NCBI GenBank assembly: GCA_031552145.1 | Contig: JAVBMV010000001.1 | Coordinates: 62,001-126,000 of the forward strand | Reading direction: 5' to 3' | Source: JAVBMV01 sp031552145 | GTDB lineage: Bacteria > Myxococcota > Myxococcia > Myxococcales > UBA5297 | DNA length: 64,000 nt | Shown here: piece after piece, positions 1 through 12,009 of the stretch | Layout: the number at the start of each line of letters is the position of its first letter | Position numbering within the stretch: position 1 is the first letter of the stretch | Notes under the pieces: generated by a model | Seen by the model: only the letters and a program-made list of their open reading frames with translations | Told to the model about the DNA's origin: nothing | Databases searched by the model: none | Made by a program: the position numbers and the translations under genes

Positions 1-216
1 GTGTCGTGTCACCTTCTCGATCTCGTCGATCCGGGCGACGTCGGCCACGGAGATGGAGCCAGCGCGCGCGCGGCAATCCTTGAGCACCTCGGGCGGCGCC
101 ATGCCGATCTCGACCATCGCCTCGAGCGCATAGAGCTCCACCTCCAGCCAACAGGTGTAGCGGGCCTCGGGGGACCATACGGCGCTCATCTGTGGTCGGC
201 TGTAACGAGGGATCAT
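1..216 (-). CDS. purB: Adenylosuccinate lyase, N-terminal part (cut by window edge)
   Basis: Purine synthesis enzyme that releases fumarate from SAICAR and from adenylosuccinate. Reading the minus strand from 216 gives 72 open codons to the window edge. They begin MIPRYSRPQMSAVWSPEARY and continue with a WLEVELYALEAMVEIG stretch, the typical start of bacterial PurB (family knowledge). The ATG at 216 is preceded by AGGAG about 10 nt upstream, which supports the start. Only about the first sixth of the protein is here, so catalytic residues cannot be checked. It is divergent from the act operon. Confidence 0.9.
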   Translation of the reverse strand, partial: MIPRYSRPQMSAVWSPEARYTCWLEVELYALEAMVEIGMAPPEVLKDCRARAGSISVADVARIDEIEKVTRH

Positions 217-254
217 GATCGCGGCGCTCCTGGGGGGAGAGAGGGGGGAGCCGG

Positions 255-260
255 ACTATA
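255..260 (-). promoter_or_regulatory. Possible -10 element for purB
   Basis: The minus strand reads TATAGT, 5 of 6 matches to the sigma-70 -10 box, 38 nt upstream of the purB ATG. I see no good -35 at 16-18 nt spacing, so this is a weak call. Confidence 0.35.
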
Positions 261-311
261 GCCGAAGAGTGCGGCGCCGTATCCAGCCCCGCCGGTGTCG
301 CTTGTTCAACG

Positions 312-327
312 CCGCCGCGCGCGGCGG
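312..327. repeat. 16-bp perfect GC palindrome upstream of actA
   Basis: CCGCCGCGCGCGGCGG equals its own reverse complement. It lies 47 nt before the actA start, in the purB-actA divergent spacer. It could be an operator or an mRNA hairpin, or simply a by-product of GC-rich sequence; nothing else in the spacer decides this. Confidence 0.3.
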
Positions 328-374
328 GTCCTGTGGATTGCCGCGCTTCGGGCTGCCCCGCACATAGGGGGGCC

Positions 375-1069
375 ATGGACCGTTTCCGTTTTCCGACGTG
401 GGTAGATGTTCTCCCGAAGCGCGCCGCGCTCTTCGGCCTCTTGCCCCTGCTCGTCGCCCTGGGGGGCGGGCTCGCCTGGTATGGCAGCCCCAAGAATACC
501 GAGGTGGGCTACACGCCCGTTCAGCCCGTCGCCTTCAGCCACAAGCTGCACGCGGGCGATCTTGGGATGGATTGCCGCTATTGCCACTCGACGGTGGAGC
601 GCTCCTCCTTCGCGGCGGTGCCGCCGACGCAGACCTGCATGAACTGCCACGCACACGTCGGGGTCGAGAGCGAGAAGCTGCTCCCCGTACGCGAGAGCTG
701 GGCCACCGGTGAGCCGATCGAGTGGGTGCGTGTCCATGAGCTGCCCGACTTCGTCTACTTCGATCACTCGGCGCACCTGGCGGCGGGGGTGGGCTGCTCC
801 TCCTGCCATGGGCGCGTCGACCAGATGGCGCGCGTCGGCGTCCAGACGCCGCTCTCGATGAGCTGGTGCCTCGACTGCCACCGAGATCCCGCTCCGGCGC
901 TGCGCGGCGAAGGGGTCTCCGTTACGCAGATGGACTGGGTGCCGAAGGACGCGCACCACACGCCCGAGGCGCTCGCCGAGGGCGCTGCCAGCGGCCAGCG
1001 GGCGCCGCCGCTCCGGGCGCCCGACGGGCGCGCGCTGAACCCTCCTCTCCACTGCAGCGGGTGTCATCG

Positions 1070-1073
<4 letters not shown>
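375..1073 (+). CDS. actA: Alternative Complex III pentaheme cytochrome subunit ActA
   Basis: Membrane-anchored multiheme cytochrome c of Alternative Complex III (ACIII), which passes electrons from quinol to periplasmic acceptors. The 232-aa protein has one N-terminal membrane segment (about residues 17-36) and five CxxCH heme motifs at residues 67-71, 88-92, 141-145, 165-169 and 227-231. Five hemes is the number known for ActA. I chose the ATG at 375 because GGGGGG lies just upstream and the longer upstream reading has no family features. The stop overlaps the actB ATG (ATGA). First gene of the act-cox operon. Confidence 0.95.
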
Positions 1074-4080
<3,007 letters not shown>

Positions 4081-4084
<4 letters not shown>

Positions 4085-5517
4085 GCGCGCTCTCGACCCA
4101 GAGTGGAGAAGGGGAGCCGCGCGCCCAGGAGCGCGAGCTGCTCTCGGCCAGACGCGAACTCGCGCGCCCGGCGCTGGTGGAGGGCAGGAACGACTTCCAC
4201 TCGGTGACCGAGAAGGTGGCTACGATTGTGGAGCGGCGCGCGCCAAAGACCTGGCTGCTCCTGCTGCTCGCGTCCGCCAGCCTGCTGCTTCTGCTCCTCG
4301 GTTCGATCACCGATCTGGTGGGGACCGGCATCGGCGAGTGGGGCCTCAACCACCCCGTCGGATGGGCCTGGGACATCACCGGCTTCGTCTTCTGGATCGG
4401 CATCGGCCACGCGGGCACGCTCATCAGCGCCATCCTCTTTCTCTTCAGGCAGAAGTGGCGCACCTCCATCAACCGCGCGGCGGAGGCGATGACGCTCTTC
4501 GCGGTGCTGGCGGCGGTGCTCTATCCCTCGATCCACGTCGGCCGCATCTGGTTCCTCTATTGGTTCTTCCCGATCCCGAACCAGATGGATCTCTGGCCCA
4601 ACTTTCGCTCGCCGCTGCTCTGGGACTTCGTCGCCGTCTCCACCTACGGCACCGTCTCGGCGCTCTTCTGGTTCACCGGGCTGGTGCCCGATCTGGCCAC
4701 CATGCGCGACAGGGCCACCGGCAAGGTGAAGCAGATCGTCTACGGGATCTTGTCGCTCGGCTGGCGCGGCTCGGCGCGCCACTGGCATCACTACGAGCGC
4801 GCCTATCTGCTGCTCGCGGGGCTCTCCACGCCGCTGGTGCTGAGCGTCCACACCATCGTCTCCTTCGACTTCGCCGTCTCTGTCATCCCGGGGTGGCACA
4901 CCACCATCTTCCCGCCCTACTTCGTCGCCGGCGCCGTCTTCAGCGGCTTCGCGATGGTCAACCTGCTCATGATCCTCTGCCGCCGGGCCTTCGGTCTGGA
5001 GGAGCTCTTCACGATTCGGCACGTGGAGAACATGAACAAGATCATCCTCGCGACGGGCACCATGGTGGGCTACGCCTACGGCGTGGAGCTCTTTATGGCC
5101 TGGTATTCGGGCAATCCCTACGAGCGCTTCGCCTTCATGAACCGCGCGCTCGGTCCCTACGCCTGGGCCTACTGGACGATGGTGAGCTGCAACGTCTTCG
5201 CCCCGCAGCTCTTCTGGTTCAAGCGAATCAGGACGAGCCTCGCCTGGACCTTCGCCCTCTCGGCGATCGTGACGGTGGGCATGTGGTTCGAGCGCTTCGT
5301 CATCATCGTGACGAGCCTGCACCGCGACTTCCTGCCCTCGAGCTGGGCCTACTTCACGCCGACGCTCATCGACATCACCACCTTCGTCGGCACCTTCGGG
5401 CTCTTCTTCACGCTCTTCCTGCTCTTCATCCGTTTCCTGCCAATGGTCGCCATCTCCGAGGTGAAGTCGGTGATGCCGCAGGCCGATCCGCACGGAGGGC
5501 ACCGCGATGCCGCGTAA
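4081..5517 (+). CDS. actC: Alternative Complex III NrfD-like integral membrane subunit ActC
   Basis: Quinol-oxidising membrane subunit of the NrfD/PsrC family, 478 aa. After a soluble N-terminus of about 55 residues a Leu-rich membrane segment starts (TWLLLLLASASLLLLLLG), and about nine further hydrophobic stretches follow, matching the 10-helix fold of ActC. The NPYERFAFMNRALGPYAW region is typical of the family. The ATG overlaps the actB stop and the end overlaps the actD start by 11 nt, so translation is coupled. The paralogous subunit ActF is encoded three genes downstream. Confidence 0.95.
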
Positions 5518-6052
5518 CGAACCGACCGGGAGCTGGGGTCTCATGGGCTGGTACCAGACGCCAGGGGAGCTGCTCTCGGCCTGCGAGGCGCTGAAGCGGG
5601 AGGGCTATACCCGCTTCGACGCCCATACGCCCTTCCCCGTGCATGGGCTCGAGCGCGCGCTGGAGCTTCCCCCGTCGCCGCTTCCCAAGCTCGTGCTCGC
5701 CGCGGGGCTCGCGGGCCTACTCGGGGCGATGGCGCTGCAGCTTTGGACGATGGGGATCGACTATCCGCAGAACATCAGCGGCAAGCCGCTCTTTGCCTAC
5801 CAGGCCTATGTACCCGTCGCGTTCGAGGCGACGGTGCTGCTCGCCTCCTTCGCCTGCTTCTTCGGCATGTGGTGGCTCAACGGCCTGCCTCGCTTCGTGC
5901 ATCCGACGGCAGGCCATCCCTCTTTTCCGCGCGCCTCCGACGATCGCTTCTTCGTGGCGGTGGAGCTGGCCGATCCGCGCTACGACCAGGTCGCGACGCG
6001 CGCGCTCCTCGAGGCGCTGGGAGCGAAGGAGCTTCAGGAGGTGGCGTGGTGA
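5507..6052 (+). CDS. actD: Alternative Complex III subunit ActD (DUF3341)
   Basis: Small membrane subunit of ACIII, 181 aa, DUF3341 family. A soluble N-terminal domain (residues 1-58, with GWYQTPGELLSACEALKREGY) precedes two membrane helices at about 61-82 and 104-124, then a cytoplasmic or periplasmic tail. The family shows the same two-helix plan. It overlaps actC by 11 nt and actE by 4 nt. In solved ACIII structures ActD packs against the NrfD-like cores and has no redox cofactor (established knowledge). Confidence 0.93.
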   Translation: MPRNEPTGSWGLMGWYQTPGELLSACEALKREGYTRFDAHTPFPVHGLERALELPPSPLPKLVLAAGLAGLLGAMALQLWTMGIDYPQNISGKPLFAYQAYVPVAFEATVLLASFACFFGMWWLNGLPRFVHPTAGHPSFPRASDDRFFVAVELADPRYDQVATRALLEALGAKELQEVAW

Positions 6053-6669
6053 GCACTCCAAGAGTTCTCTCTCTCTGCTGCGCCTTTGGGATGCTCCTTG
6101 GCGGCTGCCGCGGCGAGGTGAGCGAGCGGCCGCCGCTGCGCCCCATCGACGACATGCGCAATCAGCCAAAGTATCGCCCCGAGGGCGCGAGCCGCTTCTT
6201 TGCCGACGGGCGCGCGATGCGCCCGCCCGTGGAGGGAACCCTCGCGAGGGGCGAGCTGATCGAGCCCGCCAACGAGCTCTACCGCCGGGGGCGCGACGAG
6301 CGGGGCTATGTCGAGCGGGCGCCGGTCGAGATGACGCGCGCGCTGATGGCGCGCGGCCGCGAGCGCTTCGAGATCTACTGCGCGGCCTGCCATGACCGCA
6401 CGGGCGGGGGCAGGGGAATGGTGGTGCAGCGCGGATATCCGCCTCCTGTCGAGCTCACCTCGGAGCGGGTGCGCACCTTCACCGACGGAGAGATCTTCGA
6501 GGTGATGAGCAAAGGCGTCCGCAACATGCCCTCCCACGCCGCGCAGATCCCCGTCGAGGACCGCTGGGCGATCGTGGGGTGGGTGCGCGCGCTGCAGCGA
6601 AGTCAGCACGCTTCGGTGAAGGAGCTCTCGGATGAGGAGCGCGCCAAGCTGGAGCCGGAGACCCCATGA
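6049..6669 (+). CDS. actE: Alternative Complex III monoheme cytochrome c lipoprotein ActE
   Basis: Monoheme cytochrome c subunit, 206 aa, starting at a GTG that overlaps the actD stop, with AGGAGG 7 nt upstream. The N-terminus is a lipoprotein signal with lipobox LLGGC (Cys20). The heme motif CAACH is at residues 111-115, and a Met in KGVRNMPSH is a likely sixth ligand. A GTG three bases earlier (6046) is an alternative start. It is the likely electron exit from ACIII towards the caa3 oxidase encoded in the same operon. Confidence 0.93.
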   Translation: MSTPRVLSLCCAFGMLLGGCRGEVSERPPLRPIDDMRNQPKYRPEGASRFFADGRAMRPPVEGTLARGELIEPANELYRRGRDERGYVERAPVEMTRALMARGRERFEIYCAACHDRTGGGRGMVVQRGYPPPVELTSERVRTFTDGEIFEVMSKGVRNMPSHAAQIPVEDRWAIVGWVRALQRSQHASVKELSDEERAKLEPETP

Positions 6670-7913
6670 GCACCAACGGTCACTTCCCGGCGGCCTTCGA
6701 GCCGCTCGACGGGGCGCGCCTCGCGCCGGAGCGAGCCCGTAGGCTGCGCAGGGCGGGTGGCGCCGCGCTCGCCATTGGCCTCGCCGCCGCGCTCGCCGCG
6801 CTCCTCCTCTCCCCCCAGCGATTCGCCGTGGGCTGGTTCATCGGCTTTCTCTTCGCCGTCACCATCGCGTTGGGTGCGCTCTTCTTCGTGATGCTGCAGC
6901 ACCTGACGCGCGCGGGCTGGTCGGTGGCGCCGAGGCGTCAGATGGAGTGGGTTGCCGAGAGCCTCGTGCCGCTCGCGCCGCTCTTCCTCCCCGCCGCGCT
7001 CTTCGGAGGAACGCTCTGGTGGCAATGGATGGGCTCAGGGTCGGGGGCCGAGGGCGCGGAGGCCGTGGAGCATGGGCACCTCGCCGCGAAGCACGTCTGG
7101 CTCAACGCCCCCTTCTTCAATCTGCGCGCCGCGCTCGTCCTCCTGCTTTGGGCGGCGATGGCGCACTACTTCGCTCGCCGCTCGCGCGAGCAAGATCTCT
7201 CGGGTGACCCGCGCCTGACGCTCAGGATGCAGCGCGCCAGCGCGCCGGGGATGCTGCTCTTCGGTGTCACCGTGAGCGTCGCCGCCTTCGACTGGCTGAT
7301 GAGCCAGCAGCCCGAGTGGTACTCCACCATCTTCGGTGTCTATCTCTTCTCCTGCGCGGTCGTCGCCTCGCTGGCGCTCCTCGCGCTCACGTCGCTCTGG
7401 CTGCAGTCGACCGGTGCGCTGGGCGGTCTCCTTACCGTTGAGCATCGCCACGACATCGGCAAGCTGCTCTTCGCCTTCGTCGTCTTCTATGGCTACATCG
7501 CCTTCTGTCAGTACTTCCTCATCTGGTACGCCAATATCCCGGAAGAGACGCACTTTTACGCCCTGAGATGGGATGGAGAATGGCGCGCCTGGAGCGCCGC
7601 TTACATCGCGCTGCGCTTCGCCATTCCCTTCGTCCTGCTCCTGTCGCGCGCGGGCAAGCGCAGCGCCCTCCTGCTGGGGCTCTCCTCCATCTCCGTTCTA
7701 TTAGGTCACTTCGCCGAACTCTGGTGGCTGGTTGGCCCCACACTGCCGGCGGGCGAGGGAGGGGCCTCGCATTTTTCATGGATAGAGTTGGCGGCCTTTG
7801 TCGGCCCCTGCGCGGTCGCCTTCGCGTACCTCGCGCGCCGCATCGCGCGCGAGCGGCTCTATCCCGTCGCGGATCCGCGCCTGGTCGAGGCTGTCCGCCT
7901 GGAGAACCCATGA
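6666..7913 (+). CDS. actF: Alternative Complex III second NrfD-like membrane subunit ActF
   Basis: 415-aa polytopic protein, the second quinol-module membrane subunit of ACIII. About ten hydrophobic segments are visible, starting at residue 35 (ALAIGLAAALAALLLSPQRF). Family-like stretches include MSQQPEWYSTIFGVYLFS and YGYIAFCQYFLIWYANIPEE. It overlaps actE (ATGA) and ends in another ATGA overlap with the small downstream gene. Whether ActF itself binds quinol differs between described complexes, so I only infer a structural or quinone-related role. Confidence 0.94.
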   Translation: MSTNGHFPAAFEPLDGARLAPERARRLRRAGGAALAIGLAAALAALLLSPQRFAVGWFIGFLFAVTIALGALFFVMLQHLTRAGWSVAPRRQMEWVAESLVPLAPLFLPAALFGGTLWWQWMGSGSGAEGAEAVEHGHLAAKHVWLNAPFFNLRAALVLLLWAAMAHYFARRSREQDLSGDPRLTLRMQRASAPGMLLFGVTVSVAAFDWLMSQQPEWYSTIFGVYLFSCAVVASLALLALTSLWLQSTGALGGLLTVEHRHDIGKLLFAFVVFYGYIAFCQYFLIWYANIPEETHFYALRWDGEWRAWSAAYIALRFAIPFVLLLSRAGKRSALLLGLSSISVLLGHFAELWWLVGPTLPAGEGGASHFSWIELAAFVGPCAVAFAYLARRIARERLYPVADPRLVEAVRLENP

Positions 7914-8353
7914 GCAATCCTGGCGAGAGGGAGGAACAGCCGGGCGTCGCTGGGAGTGACACCGCCGAAGATGCCGGTCTCTCCGGTGATGTTGGCGATG
8001 GCGCGCCCCATGGCGAGGTGCAGGCGCAACCCGACGCGACGCGTGGCGGCCTGGTGGCGCTGGTGGTGATGGCGATCACGCTGCTCCTCTTCGCGATGCT
8101 GGCGGTAGTCGATACGCTCACCCGACGCTCGGTGCGACATGAGGTGCAGGTGAAGCTCCTGGAGCCGGAGTCGACTGCGCTGCGCGAGCTGCGCGCGCAG
8201 GAGGAGCTGAAGCTCTCGCGCTACCAGTGGATCGATCGTGAGAAGGGGATCGTGCGTATCCCAATCGAGCGCGCCGCCGAGCTGACGCTGCGCGACTGGG
8301 CCTCGCGCAGCGCGGGCTTCTCGAAGGGGAGTGGCGCCGCTGTTGGCAACTGA
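7910..8353 (+). CDS. Small single-pass membrane protein of the ACIII operon (ActG-like)
   Basis: 147-aa protein between actF and sco. Residues 1-45 are acidic and disordered, followed by one membrane helix (about 48-66, GLVALVVMAITLLLFAMLA). A soluble tail contains YQWIDREKGIVRIPIERA, a pattern seen in small proteins that accompany respiratory operons of this kind. It overlaps actF by 4 nt, so it is translated with the complex. By position it is the best candidate for an ActG-type accessory subunit. I cannot assign a cofactor or catalytic role. Confidence 0.75.
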   Translation: MSNPGEREEQPGVAGSDTAEDAGLSGDVGDGAPHGEVQAQPDATRGGLVALVVMAITLLLFAMLAVVDTLTRRSVRHEVQVKLLEPESTALRELRAQEELKLSRYQWIDREKGIVRIPIERAAELTLRDWASRSAGFSKGSGAAVGN

Positions 8354-8456
8354 AAGATCGCGGGCGCGCGCTCCATTCGCTGCGGCGCGGCGCCCATCCG
8401 GGCGCGACAACTCCCCCGCCGAGGGCGGTGAGCGTCCTCCGCAGGAGTCATCTCAG

Positions 8457-9350
8457 ATGTCGAGTCGCTTTGAACGAATTCGCGCCGGTGCGCTCCGAGT
8501 CACCGCGCTCTCTCTCTTTGCCGCGCTTCTCTGGACGCCGCGCGCCGTGGCCGAGAACGCGCTCGCCGACGAGCTCCCCGCGGAGCTCCTTGGCGTTGGG
8601 CTCGAGGATCGCGTGGGAGCACAGCTGCCGCTCGACGTGGTGCTCACAAACCAGAACGGGGAGCGTCATGCGCTCGCCGACTATCTCTCCGATGGCCGTC
8701 CGCTGGTGCTGACGCTGGCTTGGTATCGCTGCCCGATGCTCTGCTCGTTGATGCTCAACGGAATGGTCGATGGGCTGCGCGATCTCGACTGGAGCGCCGG
8801 GCGGGAGTTCGATTCGCTGGTGGTCAGCATCGATCCTCGGGAGGATGCGCGGCTCGCCAAGGAGAAGCGCGCCAACTATCTGCGCGAGTATGGACGGGTG
8901 CTCGATGGCGATCCCACCAAGGCGCCCAGGGGATTCGACTTCGCCGTCGGCGCGGAGAGTGAGGTGCGCCGCCTGGCGCAGGCGGTCGGCTTCGGCTACC
9001 GCTTCGACGAGCAGAGCCAGCAGTTCGCGCACGCCGCTGCCATCTTCATCATTACGCCCGACGGGCGCCTCTCGCGCGTGCTGCCGGGGGTCGCCTATCG
9101 CGGCAGCGACCTGCGCCTCGCCCTGGTGGAGGCGAGCCGGGGCGCGCTGGGCTCCACCTGGGATCGCCTGCTGCTCTTCTGTTTCCATTACGACCCGGAG
9201 GCGCGTGGCTATGTGCTGGGCGCGCAACGGCTGATGCGCGCGGGCGGCGTCGTCTCGATGATCGCGATCGGCTTCTTCCTCTGGGGACTCTCGCGCCGGG
9301 GACGCCAGGGGAGCGCGCGCACGGCGAGCGGGCGCGGTGAGGCGCCATGA
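8457..9350 (+). CDS. SCO1/SenC-type copper chaperone for cytochrome oxidase
   Basis: Thioredoxin-fold copper protein that helps assemble the CuA centre of oxidase subunit II. The 297-aa product has an N-terminal signal or anchor (residues 10-32), a thioredoxin-like domain with the copper motif C92-PML-C96 and the conserved His in QQFAHAAAIFII, and a C-terminal membrane helix. I chose ATG 8457 because AGGAG is 9 nt upstream; the reading upstream of it is unrelated. It lies 103 nt after the ActG-like gene and overlaps coxB by 4 nt. The spacer holds a small hairpin (GCGCCC/GGGCGC, 8390-8405). Confidence 0.93.
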   Translation: MSSRFERIRAGALRVTALSLFAALLWTPRAVAENALADELPAELLGVGLEDRVGAQLPLDVVLTNQNGERHALADYLSDGRPLVLTLAWYRCPMLCSLMLNGMVDGLRDLDWSAGREFDSLVVSIDPREDARLAKEKRANYLREYGRVLDGDPTKAPRGFDFAVGAESEVRRLAQAVGFGYRFDEQSQQFAHAAAIFIITPDGRLSRVLPGVAYRGSDLRLALVEASRGALGSTWDRLLLFCFHYDPEARGYVLGAQRLMRAGGVVSMIAIGFFLWGLSRRGRQGSARTASGRGEAP

Positions 9351-10345
9351 GCGAGGGCACGGGAGCTGGCGCCACGCTCTGGATGCCGGAACAGATCTCG
9401 TCGGGAGCGGTCGAGGCGGATTTCGCCTGGAATGTCGTGCTCTGGGTCGCGACCGTGCTCTTCGCGCTGGTGATGGGCGCGATGATCTACTTGGTCTGGC
9501 GGTATCGGCGGCGCCCGGGCCATGGCCCCGCGAGTGCGGCGGAGGCGCCCGATCACAGCGGCAAGGTGGAGCTGCTCTGGACGGCGGCGCCGACACTCAT
9601 CGTCATCGTGCTCTTTTTCGTGGGCTTCAGGGGCTTCCTGGGGCTCTCGGTGGCGCCGGCCGAGGCGGCCGAGATCAACGTCACGGCGGAGCGCTGGCTC
9701 TGGACCTTCTCCTATCCCGAGGGGATGACCTCGGTGAACGAGCTCCGCGTGCCGGTGGGCAAGCCCGTCAAGCTCGTAATGAGCTCAAAGGATGTGATCC
9801 ATTCCTTCTTCGTGCCGGAGCTCCGCGTGAAGCGCGACGTGCTCCCGGGTCGCTACACCACGGTCTGGTTCGAGCCGACGAAGACGGGGGAGTGGGATCT
9901 GCTCTGCACCGAGTATTGCGGCACGGGCCACTCGGCCATGCTCGCGAAGCTCGTGGTGCAAGAGCCAAAAGCGTACGACGAGTGGCTCCAGAGCGGAGGT
10001 CAGGAGGAGGGCGTCCCGGCGGCTGAGCAAGGGAAGCGGCTCTTCAGCAAGATGGCCTGCAACACCTGCCATACGATCGATGGCGCGGCCAGCACGGGCC
10101 CCACGCTCAAAGGCCTCTTCGGACACGAGGTGAAGCTCGCCAACGGGGAGCGCGTGGAGGCCGACGAGAACTATCTGCGCGAGTCGATTACCAACCCCGC
10201 GGGGAAGGTGGTCCAGGGCTACCAGCCCGTGATGCCGGTCTTCAAAGGGCTGCTCAACCAGGCGCAGCTCGATGCCCTCATCGCCTACGTAAAGAGTCTG
10301 TCCGGCGAGGGCGGCGAGGGCGGCAAGAAGGGAGAGGGGCAATGA
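9347..10345 (+). CDS. coxB: Cytochrome c oxidase subunit II with fused cytochrome c (caa3 type)
   Basis: 332-aa electron-entry subunit. Two membrane helices (about 27-51 and 75-100) are followed by a cupredoxin domain with the CuA ligand motif CTEYCGTGHSAM, then a C-terminal cytochrome c domain with CNTCHTIDG. The fused heme domain defines a caa3-type enzyme. The same overlapping operon encodes ACIII, so direct ACIII-to-caa3 transfer is likely. A similar supercomplex is known in Flavobacterium, but its existence here is inference. Both ends overlap neighbours by 4 nt. Confidence 0.96.
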   Translation: MSEGTGAGATLWMPEQISSGAVEADFAWNVVLWVATVLFALVMGAMIYLVWRYRRRPGHGPASAAEAPDHSGKVELLWTAAPTLIVIVLFFVGFRGFLGLSVAPAEAAEINVTAERWLWTFSYPEGMTSVNELRVPVGKPVKLVMSSKDVIHSFFVPELRVKRDVLPGRYTTVWFEPTKTGEWDLLCTEYCGTGHSAMLAKLVVQEPKAYDEWLQSGGQEEGVPAAEQGKRLFSKMACNTCHTIDGAASTGPTLKGLFGHEVKLANGERVEADENYLRESITNPAGKVVQGYQPVMPVFKGLLNQAQLDALIAYVKSLSGEGGEGGKKGEGQ

Positions 10346-12009
10346 GCCGCGAGCCGTTGGCCGAATTGGCGCCGGGCGCGCCCCTTCGGGAAGAGAACGA
10401 GCAGAGGTCGCACAGCTACCTCGAGGGCGCGCGCGGGCTGCGCTCCTGGCTCTTCACGCTCGACCACAAGCGCATCGGGGTGATGTACCTCTACAGCGTG
10501 TTGGGGGCCTTCGCGCTCGGCGGAGTCCTCGCGCTGCTCCTGAGGTTGGAGCTCCTGACGCCTGGCAAGACGGTGATGGGGGCGGAGCTCTACAACCACC
10601 TCTTCACGCTCCACGGCGTGGTGATGGTCTTCCTCTTCGTCATCCCCTCCATCCCCTCCGCGCTCGGGAACTTTCTTCTGCCGATCATGCTCGGCGCGAA
10701 GGACGTGGCCTTCCCCCGGCTCAACCTGCTCAGCCTCTACCTCTTCTGGGCGGGGGGGCTCATCATCCTCTCGACGATGGTGACGGGCGGGCTCGACACG
10801 GGCTGGACCTTCTATACGCCCTACGCGACGAGCAGCTCGACGCAGGTGATTGGCGCCACGCTTGGGGCCTTCGTCGTCGGCTTCTCCTCGATCCTGACAG
10901 GCCTCAACTTCATCGTCTCGATTCATAAGCTGCGCGCCCCCGGGATGACCTTCTGGCGCATGCCGCTCTCGCTCTGGTCGCTCTACGCGACGAGCATCAT
11001 TCAGATCTTGGCGACGCCGGTGCTCGCCATCACGCTGCTCCTGCTCGTGGCCGAGCGCGTCGCGGGCGTGGGGATCTTCGACCCCAAGCTCGGCGGCGAT
11101 CCGCTCCTCTTTCAACACTTCTTCTGGTTCTACAGTCACCCCGCCGTCTACATCATGATCCTGCCCGCCATGGGGGTGATCAGCGAGATCATCGCGGTCC
11201 ACGCGCAGCGCAAGATCTTCGGTTACCGCGCCATCGCGCTCTCGAGCGTGGCGATAGCGCTCCTGGGGTTCTTCGTCTGGGGACACCACATGTTCGTCTC
11301 GGGGCAGAGCCCCCTGGCGGCGGCGCTCTTCTCCTTCATTACCTTCATGGTGGCCATCCCGAGCGGCGTGAAGGTCTTCAACTGGCTCGCCACGCTGTGG
11401 CGCGGCTCCATCTCGCTGACGACGCCCATGCTCTACGCGTTGGGCTTTCTCTTCCTCTTCACCATCGGTGGACTGACTGGACTCTTCCTCGGGATGCTCT
11501 CGGTCGACGTCCATCTGCACGACACCTATTTCGTCGTGGCACACTTTCACTACGTGATGGTGGGCGGGACGCTCATGGGCTTCATGGGTGGCCTGCATCA
11601 TTGGTGGCCCAAGATCACCGGGCGCCTCTACAGCGAGCGGTGGGGACGTATCGGCTGGGCGCTGGTCTTCATCGGCTTCAACGCCACCTTCTTCGTGCAG
11701 TTCATCCTGGGCAGCCAGGGCATGCCGCGCCGCTACTACGACTACCTGCAGCGGTACGAGTTCTTCCACGCCTTCTCGACGGTAGGCTCCTGGATCTTGG
11801 GGCTGGGCTTCCTGGTGTCGCTCTTCTATCTGCTCCATTCACTGCGCAAGGGGCAGAGGGCTCCGGCCAACCCCTGGAATGGCGCGACGCTGGAGTGGCA
11901 GACCGCCTCTCCGCCACCCACCGAGAACTTCGCCGCGCAGCCGCTCGCCTCGAGTGGCCCCTATGACTTCGCGCTTGCGAGCGAGGCGCGCGCCGGGAGA
12001 GCGCCATGA
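10342..12009 (+). CDS. coxA: Cytochrome c oxidase subunit I
   Basis: 555-aa heme-copper oxidase catalytic subunit that reduces O2 to water and pumps protons. Visible ligands: the heme a His in NHLFTLHGVVM, the CuB His and cross-linked Tyr in WFYSHPAVYIMILP, the CuB His pair in VWGHHMFVSG, and the heme a3/heme a His in HDTYFVVAHFHYVM. About twelve membrane segments are present, as expected for an A-type oxidase. It overlaps coxB and coxC by 4 nt each. Confidence 0.97.
   Translation: MSREPLAELAPGAPLREENEQRSHSYLEGARGLRSWLFTLDHKRIGVMYLYSVLGAFALGGVLALLLRLELLTPGKTVMGAELYNHLFTLHGVVMVFLFVIPSIPSALGNFLLPIMLGAKDVAFPRLNLLSLYLFWAGGLIILSTMVTGGLDTGWTFYTPYATSSSTQVIGATLGAFVVGFSSILTGLNFIVSIHKLRAPGMTFWRMPLSLWSLYATSIIQILATPVLAITLLLLVAERVAGVGIFDPKLGGDPLLFQHFFWFYSHPAVYIMILPAMGVISEIIAVHAQRKIFGYRAIALSSVAIALLGFFVWGHHMFVSGQSPLAAALFSFITFMVAIPSGVKVFNWLATLWRGSISLTTPMLYALGFLFLFTIGGLTGLFLGMLSVDVHLHDTYFVVAHFHYVMVGGTLMGFMGGLHHWWPKITGRLYSERWGRIGWALVFIGFNATFFVQFILGSQGMPRRYYDYLQRYEFFHAFSTVGSWILGLGFLVSLFYLLHSLRKGQRAPANPWNGATLEWQTASPPPTENFAAQPLASSGPYDFALASEARAGRAP

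Noticed and set aside
1..261. Open frame on the plus strand at the window start
   Set aside because: It is antisense to the clear PurB N-terminus and has a low-complexity His/Gly/Arg composition.
306..1067. 253-codon minus-strand frame opposite actA
   Set aside because: Arg/Ala-rich antisense shadow; the plus strand carries five heme motifs.
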